From: Methanobacteriota archaeon
Lineage (GTDB): Archaea; Thermoplasmatota; Poseidoniia; Poseidoniales; Poseidoniaceae
Direction: 5' to 3'
NCBI GenBank assembly: GCA_002731395.1
Contig: PCBQ01000040.1
Coordinates: 7,533-14,476 of the forward strand
DNA: 6,944 bases
In this document: positions 1-5,483 of the stretch, one piece after another
Position numbering within the stretch: position 1 is the stretch's first letter
Layout of the letters: every line of letters begins with the position of its first letter
Position numbers and translations under genes: made by a program
Notes under the pieces: generated by a model
The model's database searches: none
Told to the model about the DNA's origin: nothing
Seen by the model: the letters and a program-made list of their open reading frames with translations, nothing else

Positions 1-2
1 TG

Positions 3-665
3 CTGAAGCAGATCGCGAAGCTCGAAACGGACCACGCCGACGACGACAAGAAACTCGCCCGCAAACTCGGCGAGCTTGTTGACGACATTCTTGCGGCCTA
101 TGAAGAGGAAGAAATCGACGGCGAGGAGCATGATCTCCTCATGGACGCCATCGAGGATGCCGATCCTGACGAACGAACCTTCGAACGCTTCGAAGACGAC
201 GGCGATGCCTTCTACGACGAGGACATGCCGGACGCCCCGGACATCAAAATGGGCCGTAGGAAGAACCTCGATGAACTGATGGCCACCACGGACGACTCCT
301 TTGTCGGGAGTTTCGGACGCGACGAGTTCGAAGAATTCCGGTCAAAGATGACCGACGATTTCATTCAAGAATCCGACGATGCGGTCCGCGCTGGCGATCA
401 CAACGCTGCGGTGCTTTCTGACGCCCGCGTGTTCGCCGGTGCCGAAGAAGGCGTGGAGGACGTCAAGCGACAAATCGCGCTGGAGTCCGGACTTGCTGAC
501 CCTGACGCGGCACAGGAGCCTGAGTCAGAGCCCGAACCCGACGCAGAAGATGACGATGATGGCATCACGGTCGACGATGATGGCGTTGAATGGTACGAGG
601 ACGAAGAGGGCTCGTGGTGGTACCGTGACCCCGGCGAGCCCGATTGGGTGCTCTACGAGGAGTGA
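3..665 (+). CDS. Acidic protein with Trp/Tyr-rich C-terminal tail, function unknown (5' partial)
   Basis: The frame is open from the left edge to a TGA at 663-665, giving 220 visible codons. An internal ATG at 141 is possible but unlikely as the start, because the codons before it read as a continuous charged helix. Visible residues 1-60 alternate Leu/Ile with Lys, Glu and Asp, as in an amphipathic helix or coiled coil. They contain the segment EIDGEEHDLLMDAIEDADP (residues 37-55), loosely like the short helix-turn-helix of SHOCT-type oligomerisation domains. Residues 130-200 are dominated by Asp, Glu, Ala and Pro and are probably disordered. The tail (about 195-220) carries an aromatic pattern, WYEDEEGSWWYRDP then PDWVLYEE, which may be a small WW-like or self-associating module. 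There is no signal peptide or membrane segment in the visible part. The next gene starts 5 bases downstream, so the two are probably co-transcribed. I do not recognise a characterised family. The coding call is firm; the function is unknown. Confidence 0.85.
   Translation: MKQIAKLETDHADDDKKLARKLGELVDDILAAYEEEEIDGEEHDLLMDAIEDADPDERTFERFEDDGDAFYDEDMPDAPDIKMGRRKNLDELMATTDDSFVGSFGRDEFEEFRSKMTDDFIQESDDAVRAGDHNAAVLSDARVFAGAEEGVEDVKRQIALESGLADPDAAQEPESEPEPDAEDDDDGITVDDDGVEWYEDEEGSWWYRDPGEPDWVLYEE
657..662 (+). promoter_or_regulatory. Shine-Dalgarno site (GAGGAG) for the SDR gene
   Basis: The hexamer GAGGAG overlaps the last codons of the upstream acidic-protein gene and ends 8 bases before the TTG at 671. 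This spacing supports TTG 671 as the SDR start. The in-frame GTG at 662 and TTG at 644 would start inside or before the site. Confidence 0.6.
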
Positions 666-670
666 CCTCG

Positions 671-1537
671 TTGTCCACGCCCCCGTCGATTTTCTTGACC
701 GGCGGCAGCGGTTTTGTTGGCCAAGCACTGCTCGCTCATGCAAACCAACCGGTCCGTGCCTTGCAACACAGCACGCCACTTGACGGAGCGCAAGACATTG
801 TGCAGGGCGACCTTCTGAATCCAAGCCTTCCATGGTCGTCCTGGTTCGAGGGCATGACGCATCTACTCCATGCCGCACGCCCATCAGCAGGCACCGATCG
901 CGGGCGCCGCCGCATTGCCAAACGCACCGCTTTGGCCAATGAAGCCATGCTTTCATCGGCGCACATGCACGGCCTTCACATGCTCGCTGTCCACGGTTCG
1001 TTGTCCTACGGGGAATGCGGCGAGACCCTCGTTTCGCCTGCATCGAGCATGAATCCAATCGGGTACGCGGAGTCGTATGCCATTGGCGAAGCGCCATGGA
1101 GGGACCGGATCGGTCCACAATGCACCGTGGTGCGTGCACCGTGGATCCTTGGAGCAGGGTCGTGGTTCCCGATGCTTTACGGTGGAGCCTCGGTGCCGTG
1201 TTTCGGCGATGGGAGCATGTGGATGTCAATTGTTGAGCGCCACGGATTTGCCTCATGGTTGTGGGACCTGCAAGACCAAGCTCCAGGTGGCGTGGTTCAT
1301 CCGCCCTTGCTCATCCGATGCCGCCAACGTGATTTTGCCGATGCCGTGGCCAAAATGCGTGGCGTGGAGGTCGAGACATGGAACGAAGCACGGGCCAAGC
1401 GTGCGTTCGGTCGCCAGGCCGCTGCGTCGATGTTCGCGAGCATCCGCATGGACGACGGAAGAGGCGACGCCAGCGAAGATGCATCCAACGTCAAACGCTT
1501 GGAAGGTGCCATTCATTCGGCGCTTGGGCGCTCGTAG
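671..1537 (+). CDS. NAD(P)-dependent epimerase/dehydratase-like protein (atypical extended SDR)
   Basis: The start was taken as TTG at 671, with GAGGAG 8 bases upstream, giving 288 residues. GTG at 662, overlapping the previous stop, is the alternative. The N-terminal Rossmann motif is TGGSGFVG (residues 10-17), the TGGxGxxG signature of extended short-chain dehydrogenases. GDL (46-48) and HAA (67-69) match the later cofactor-contact strands, HGSLSYG (108-114) matches the usual active-site Ser strand, and VRAPWILGAGS (154-164) matches the R-x-x-x-hydrophobic-G segment. In the catalytic YxxxK position the protein reads Y132-A-E-S-Y136, so the Lys is replaced by Tyr. Length is close to the shorter members of the family, about 290-330 residues. 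Family members interconvert nucleotide sugars, reduce sugars or quinones, or act only as NAD(P)-binding regulators. The substitution favours an atypical or non-catalytic member. It is soluble and cytoplasmic. The last 25 bases overlap the end of the opposing methyltransferase gene. Confidence 0.85.
   Translation: MSTPPSIFLTGGSGFVGQALLAHANQPVRALQHSTPLDGAQDIVQGDLLNPSLPWSSWFEGMTHLLHAARPSAGTDRGRRRIAKRTALANEAMLSSAHMHGLHMLAVHGSLSYGECGETLVSPASSMNPIGYAESYAIGEAPWRDRIGPQCTVVRAPWILGAGSWFPMLYGGASVPCFGDGSMWMSIVERHGFASWLWDLQDQAPGGVVHPPLLIRCRQRDFADAVAKMRGVEVETWNEARAKRAFGRQAAASMFASIRMDDGRGDASEDASNVKRLEGAIHSALGRS
1513..1537. other. Tail-to-tail overlap of convergent genes
   Basis: The last codons and stop (TAG 1535-1537) of the rightward SDR gene overlap the last codons and stop (TGA 1515-1513) of the leftward methyltransferase. 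Both C-termini look natural for their families: a closing beta strand in the methyltransferase and a helical tail in the SDR. I see no GC-rich hairpin followed by a T run within about 100 bases on either side, so the transcripts probably extend into each other. Confidence 0.8.
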
Positions 1538-2325
1538 ACGTAGAGGCTGTACTCGCCGAGGTTCCAGAACGGTGTGAAGCGAAGCGCTCGATCTATGGCA
1601 TGGAACACACGGTTTCGCAGCGACCCTTCAGGCGCCCAATGGTGCCGATACCATGCAGGGTGAGCGATGCAAAACCCCTGACGACGTACGCGTTTGAGGT
1701 GCGGTGAGAAGGCCTTCCTCACGCTTCGGGACGAATGGCACACCGAAGGGAGGTGGCGGGTTGGGCTGTACCCTCCCCAGACCGGCCGAAGGCGTGCAAA
1801 GGCCCGACGCAGCCGCAATGTCATCACGTTCCAAAGGATGTCAAAGGCGTACCAGCGGTTGACGAAGGTCAGGACAACCCGTCCTTCGGGCTGTAGCACG
1901 TTTGCAATGGATTCCGCGGCCGTGGCGAGGTCTGCGGTGGTGTTCAGTGCCCCGAAAAACACGAAAACAGTGTCCACTTCTTTTCCTTCCATTTTCTGCG
2001 CTGCGTCCTCGGCCGAGCCCAACAAGGGGTGAATTTTGCCATCGCCACGGGATTCAGATTTTCCTGTAACAATGCGGTGGAACGAGGGCGTCACGTCCAA
2101 ACCGTACACCGTCGTGATGCTCGGTTGGTCGGCGAACCATTCCATGTCAAGTCCCGGTCCGTAGCCAATTTCCAACATGCGCCGGGGGCCATAGGACATG
2201 GTGACGTCGCGAAAGGCTTGCCTCAATTGTTCAAGCACGTGGTTTTGCCCGGCTCGGGCCTCGAAGTCATCCGCCTCTGCATCGTAGTAGGCCGCGACTT
2301 CGTCGTGGTATGCTTCTGCGTTCAT
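1513..2325 (-). CDS. Class I SAM-dependent methyltransferase
   Basis: This 270-residue protein starts at ATG 2325. A GGAG at 2337-2334, 8 bases upstream, supports the start, and the ATGA overlap with the preceding stop suggests translational coupling. After an N-terminal helix with the YYDAEADDFEAR pattern common in this fold, motif I is MLEIGYGPG (50-58), the SAM-binding glycine loop. The acidic residue ending strand 2 is D77 in VYGLDV. Motif IV is VFVFFGALNTTADL (120-133), and the post-I strand is RVVLTFVNRWYAFD. A basic segment follows (LRLRRAFARLR and later HLKRVRR), and the protein ends in a typical closing strand, EYSLYVYE. The basic patches could contact a membrane or a charged substrate. 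The FFGALNT form of motif IV resembles methyltransferases found beside polysaccharide and natural-product genes, from memory. Together with the upstream nucleotidyltransferase and glycosyltransferase genes, a sugar or lipid-linked acceptor is plausible. The substrate cannot be read from sequence. Confidence 0.88.
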   Translation of the reverse strand: MNAEAYHDEVAAYYDAEADDFEARAGQNHVLEQLRQAFRDVTMSYGPRRMLEIGYGPGLDMEWFADQPSITTVYGLDVTPSFHRIVTGKSESRGDGKIHPLLGSAEDAAQKMEGKEVDTVFVFFGALNTTADLATAAESIANVLQPEGRVVLTFVNRWYAFDILWNVMTLRLRRAFARLRPVWGGYSPTRHLPSVCHSSRSVRKAFSPHLKRVRRQGFCIAHPAWYRHHWAPEGSLRNRVFHAIDRALRFTPFWNLGEYSLYVYERPSAE

Positions 2326-3161
2326 GCAAAACTCTCCCGGAGGATTCGCCTCATTTCACGTTCGATCCGCGAGCGGTGGGCATTTTCATGCCCCACACAT
2401 CGATCCATCGTGTAGGTGGTTTCTTCCGACGTTGAATTGGATTGGAGTTCGCTGATGCGTCGGCCCGCTTCCCATCGCTCGGCCCACCGTCCTGCCAAGG
2501 GTGCACGCATCACGGTCCACCACCACGGCATCCCGCCGCTTGGAGCGGGCAATTCGAAGCCGTTTCGCATGACGGCGTTTGGTTGATGTTCACGACACCA
2601 TGCGTTGGCCTCAACCAACGACGCGAGAACGTCATGTCCCTTTAGTGGGCGCATCATGGCCAATTCTCTGGCAGCATAGACCGAGGGCCGAAGGCCGATG
2701 TTTTCGCGGTCGATCACCATGTTCGGGCAGATCCTGTACCCTCCTGGCACGTTGTGCTGGAGGTAAATCGCGAGCGCGCGGACCCGCCATACATGGCCGG
2801 GTCGAGCGATAATGAGCAGGTCAACGTCACCGTCCTCATCGTTGACGCCCGCGGCCACCGAGCCGGTGATGGCCATCGCTTCGACGGTAGGCGATGCCGC
2901 CAGTTGCGCGAGCACTGGGCCGACTTCACGAAGATGGGCGGCCGCGTGTTTTCGCTGCGCTCCAGCGTGTGAAGTATCGTAGGCGGCCGTTCTGAGGTGC
3001 CACCGTTCGTTGGTGCAGACGGCAAAGGAAGCGTCCCGGAGGGCGCGTTCGACAGCATCTGTTGATCCCTTTTCCGTAATGTATCGGTGGATTTCCTCGA
3101 CCGTCAGAGCATGGTTGAACACCGCCGCCCACGCGAGCACGTCCCGGAGCGGTTCAAGCAT
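2322..3161 (-). CDS. Winged-helix plus nucleotidyltransferase-fold protein
   Basis: This 279-residue protein starts at ATG 3161. A GAGGTGG at 3172-3166 just upstream is a strong ribosome-binding site, and the gene overlaps the glycosyltransferase end by 8 bases. Residues 1-60 look like a small winged-helix domain (ALTVEEIHRYI at 18-28, then a short strand region). The nucleotidyltransferase core has ITGSVAAGVNDEDGDVDLLII (98-118), the G-S-x(n)-D-x-D signature of the pol-beta superfamily, with G100, S101, D112 and D114 as the expected nucleotide and metal ligands. D151, after RICPNMVI, could be the third acid. Downstream, YAARELAMMRPLKG (162-175) and VEANAWCREHQPN (183-195) match a pattern I recall in a little-studied group of bacterial proteins that pair a winged helix with this fold beside glycan-synthesis genes. 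Biochemical function is not established for that group. Transfer of a nucleotide to a sugar, lipid or protein is possible. No HEPN-type partner lies next to it, which argues against a MNT/HEPN toxin-antitoxin pair. Confidence 0.82.
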   Translation of the reverse strand: MLEPLRDVLAWAAVFNHALTVEEIHRYITEKGSTDAVERALRDASFAVCTNERWHLRTAAYDTSHAGAQRKHAAAHLREVGPVLAQLAASPTVEAMAITGSVAAGVNDEDGDVDLLIIARPGHVWRVRALAIYLQHNVPGGYRICPNMVIDRENIGLRPSVYAARELAMMRPLKGHDVLASLVEANAWCREHQPNAVMRNGFELPAPSGGMPWWWTVMRAPLAGRWAERWEAGRRISELQSNSTSEETTYTMDRCVGHENAHRSRIEREMRRILRESFA

Positions 3162-5091
3162 GCATCCACCTCATCCTCAACAAGTAGGTGGCCCCGTTCG
3201 GGACTTCCATCGTTTCGGGACAATCCGCGGCACAAATTTCTGTTGCCGTGCTGTCCAAATCAAGCAAGAAATCAACGACGCTGTCGGCGTTTCCCCCATG
3301 GCGTCCGACGTCATACACGTCCATCCACACCCAACCGGCTGGAGCCGTGATGGCGGTTCCTCCGTCGACAAGCAAAGCATCGCCAATGTGGATCCTTGCC
3401 TCGCCGAACTCTAACTCGGACGCTTGATCATGCGCCTCCATCCTTTGTTCGTCAACGGCCCAGAGCACATGGTGGTCGTTACCCCTTGTGGTGTGCGTGA
3501 CCGGCGTTATCGGTGCGCCCAAAACCTGCATCGGGTCGTCCTCCCATGCGAAGCGTGTGGCCATTCCTCCCGTGACCACATGCGTGGCCGACACCACCTC
3601 AATGGAATCGTGGATTGGATCCAATGATGGGCCAAACCTGTAGGTCGGAACGCCGTACCTCAATCCCAGGCTGATGTCGTACCCTGCAAGGACCACGGCA
3701 TCGTCCGGGATGGAGGGTTCCAAGGCAGCATAATGGTCGATGAACGTCCACCGCCACGCCACCTTGCTCTCCTTGCTTTCACGTTCTTCCAAGGCCTCGC
3801 CGATGGTCGTATGAATCTGAAAGCCGCTGCACACCAGGAGCAAGCATAGGGCCACAGGACGCCAAGCAGGGTGGTGCAAGCGTCGAGGCCATTCATGAGG
3901 CACATTCAGGCCTGCAATACCAAGGGACACCACCCCCGCTAGCCACGGAAGATGGTAGCGTGGCCAGCCAAAATCCAGGACGTAGGTAAACAGAATAAAT
4001 CCGGGCAGAAGCAATCCAGCGAACGCCATGCCTCGGGGGGCCACGTCCATCGCGACCCAGACCACGAGGCCGAGCATGAGCAGAACGTGCAAAAGGCGGA
4101 AGAGTTCCCCCCTCATCTCATCAAAAGCCTGGTCGGAACTGTAGGTGCCCACCTCACCGGTGACGCTCGCCACTGCACCGGTCATTTGGGGGCTGAGGCT
4201 CGCCGCGACGTGGCCATGATCCATCAGATCGCTCAGTGCGAACGGGGCCAGCAAGGCCGTCCAACCAAGCAGAACCCATCCGCCAAGCGCCAGTGAGCGG
4301 TGCCGCCATCCAACGATGATGGCCATGGCCGGTCCAAGGTAAAGGTAGGGGAATTTGGCCAGGCCTACGGCGGCGAGGGACGTTCCGTGCCCCATCCCAT
4401 TCCAGGAGGCAAGCGGGCGATCGAGCGCCCTCAACCCAAGCCGGAGCGCCAACATGACGCCCCCTGTGGCCAAAGCTTCGAGGTAAACGGTCCGGCCTTG
4501 CTGCATCATTGCGGGTAGGCTCAACACCAAGAGAGGAGCCAAAAGCGCCCATCGTCCGGCACCGGCTTCTTCCGCAAGACGTTGCACCTGCCAACCGCAC
4601 CCGATCAGAATCAGCAGGGGGGTGACGTGAACCTGGGAAATCGCACCTGTCAACGCAAGTTCAACGGCAGCCAAGCCGGACACCACCTTTGGCCGGAAAG
4701 CAAAATCCTGGTCCATGTGGTAGGGCTCCCAGTCCCATCGACCCAGATAGCGGTTGGCGGTTTGGAGGTGGTCCGATTGGTCGGAAAGCATCGGGCCCAT
4801 CCACGTTGGATCGGCGTAGGACGTGATCACAATCACGATTGGTACCCACGCCCAACGTACGTCGCTGAGGGTCCATCGCCCGTCGTGAAGAAGCAGAGAA
4901 AACAACACGACTGGTAGGCATACGGCCGCCAAGACTGCTGGCCAGACTGGAAGGTCGAATTCTCCGAACAAGGCCACGCCGCTGCCGACAAAAAGAAGCA
5001 GAGGAAAGAAGCCTGAGGCCATGCGGGTCCCGGCATCGCTGCTGGTGCTGACTCCCCACGCCGGGGCCTCTTCAGCCTCTAAGTGGACCAC
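3154..5091 (-). CDS. Polytopic membrane glycosyltransferase, GT-C/GT39-like
   Basis: The frame gives 645 residues from GTG 5091. ATG 5022 (residue 24, just before the first membrane segment) is an equally reasonable start, since neither has a clear Shine-Dalgarno site. About 11-12 hydrophobic segments lie between residues 28 and 425, followed by a soluble domain of about 210 residues. The first large external loop has MLSDQSDHLQTANRYLGRW (101-119); in GT-C enzymes an Asp in this loop (here D104 or D107) is catalytic. GRTVYLEALATGGV (199-212), GLAKFPYLYLGP (243-254) and WPRYHLPWLAG (376-386) resemble conserved positions of dolichyl-phosphate-mannose-type and ArnT-like transferases. Such enzymes move a sugar from a polyprenyl-phosphate carrier to an acceptor on the outer face of the membrane. 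The C-terminal domain begins at about IPDDAVVLAGYD (461-472) and holds a C620-x3-C624 pair. The following gene overlaps its end by 8 bases. The donor and acceptor are unknown. Confidence 0.85.
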   Translation of the reverse strand: MVHLEAEEAPAWGVSTSSDAGTRMASGFFPLLLFVGSGVALFGEFDLPVWPAVLAAVCLPVVLFSLLLHDGRWTLSDVRWAWVPIVIVITSYADPTWMGPMLSDQSDHLQTANRYLGRWDWEPYHMDQDFAFRPKVVSGLAAVELALTGAISQVHVTPLLILIGCGWQVQRLAEEAGAGRWALLAPLLVLSLPAMMQQGRTVYLEALATGGVMLALRLGLRALDRPLASWNGMGHGTSLAAVGLAKFPYLYLGPAMAIIVGWRHRSLALGGWVLLGWTALLAPFALSDLMDHGHVAASLSPQMTGAVASVTGEVGTYSSDQAFDEMRGELFRLLHVLLMLGLVVWVAMDVAPRGMAFAGLLLPGFILFTYVLDFGWPRYHLPWLAGVVSLGIAGLNVPHEWPRRLHHPAWRPVALCLLLVCSGFQIHTTIGEALEERESKESKVAWRWTFIDHYAALEPSIPDDAVVLAGYDISLGLRYGVPTYRFGPSLDPIHDSIEVVSATHVVTGGMATRFAWEDDPMQVLGAPITPVTHTTRGNDHHVLWAVDEQRMEAHDQASELEFGEARIHIGDALLVDGGTAITAPAGWVWMDVYDVGRHGGNADSVVDFLLDLDSTATEICAADCPETMEVPNGATYLLRMRWMHA

Positions 5092-5130
5092 TTGGGGGAC
5101 TTCGTGCTGCTCGATTTGGTTTTGTTGGCG
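5092..5130 (-). other. In-frame 39-base spacer between receiver and glycosyltransferase
   Basis: Read leftward, this spacer is 13 sense codons with no stop and no start, in the frame of both neighbours, and encodes a Gln-rich stretch (RQQNQIEQHEVPQ). It joins the receiver TGA to the GTG at 5091. No strong Shine-Dalgarno site is seen before that GTG. Readthrough of the single TGA would yield a receiver-membrane-glycosyltransferase fusion. It may equally be an ordinary short intergenic spacer. Confidence 0.5.
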
Positions 5131-5481
5131 TCACGGCCAGATGCCCAAGGTGGCCACGCGAGGCTTGACGATGCCGTGGTCTGCCCCTCGGGCCAGCATC
5201 GCTTCGTTGCAGGACGGTTCGCTTGACATCGCCACGATGGCGGGCGGGCGGTCCATCGTGCCCTCCTCCACGGCGTTGAGCAAGGCATCGAGGACCTGCA
5301 GTCCGGTCATCGGTGGCATGTAGTGGTCGAGAAGAAGCACATCAGGACGGACGCGTGCAATGTGATGCAAGGCGTCCTCGCTGCTCCATCGCTGCTCAAA
5401 CGAGAGGCCATCCATGGTGATCGAGCCAGAGATGAGCAAGGCCTCGATGTTCACGCGGTCTTCGAACGCCAGAACACGCAT
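5131..5481 (-). CDS. Stand-alone response-regulator receiver domain
   Basis: This is a 116-residue protein starting at ATG 5481, 2 bases after the peptidase stop. A longer frame from TTG 5535 would overlap the peptidase and precede the first receiver strand, so it was not used. The protein is one receiver domain: strand 1 MRVLAFED with the metal-binding acid pair E7/D8, the phospho-acceptor D52 in DVLLLDHYMPPMTG (47-60), the switch Ser S86 in IVAMSS, and the conserved Lys in VKP (K106-P107). All residues needed for Mg-dependent phosphorylation and signalling are present. No output domain follows. Only nine residues remain after KP, so helix 5 is largely missing. No histidine kinase is visible in the window. 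It could relay a phosphate signal or control the adjacent peptidase or glycosyltransferase by contact; neither is shown. The stop TGA at 5133-5131 is in the same frame as the downstream glycosyltransferase. Confidence 0.85.
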   Translation of the reverse strand: MRVLAFEDRVNIEALLISGSITMDGLSFEQRWSSEDALHHIARVRPDVLLLDHYMPPMTGLQVLDALLNAVEEGTMDRPPAIVAMSSEPSCNEAMLARGADHGIVKPRVATLGIWP

Positions 5482-5483
5482 GT

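Noticed and set aside
179..195. Perfect inverted repeat CTTCGAA-CGC-TTCGAAG, a potential 7-bp hairpin
   Set aside because: It lies inside the acidic-protein coding region and is explained by the codons for the F-E-R-F-E segment. There is no T run and no gene boundary there.
644..670. Earlier starts for the SDR gene (TTG 644 or GTG 662)
   Set aside because: TTG 644 lies upstream of the GAGGAG site and GTG 662 overlaps it, while TTG 671 is correctly spaced from it. GTG 662 stays possible but is less supported.
525..1256. Long leftward open frame (243 codons) opposite the first two genes
   Set aside because: It is antisense to two well-supported genes, has an Arg/Cys/His-rich low-quality composition, and shows no recognisable motif.
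2322..3161. Nucleotidyltransferase as the antitoxin or toxin of a MNT/HEPN or AbiE-type pair
   Set aside because: The neighbours are a glycosyltransferase and a methyltransferase, with no HEPN-like helical partner, and the protein is longer than minimal nucleotidyltransferases.
4154..4600. Leftward open frame (148 codons) within the glycosyltransferase
   Set aside because: It is a shifted frame of conserved membrane segments; the Gly/Arg-rich translation has no family features.
5131..5133. TGA as a selenocysteine codon
   Set aside because: There is no known selenoprotein pattern at this position, no convincing stem-loop insertion element was seen, and receivers are not a selenoprotein family.
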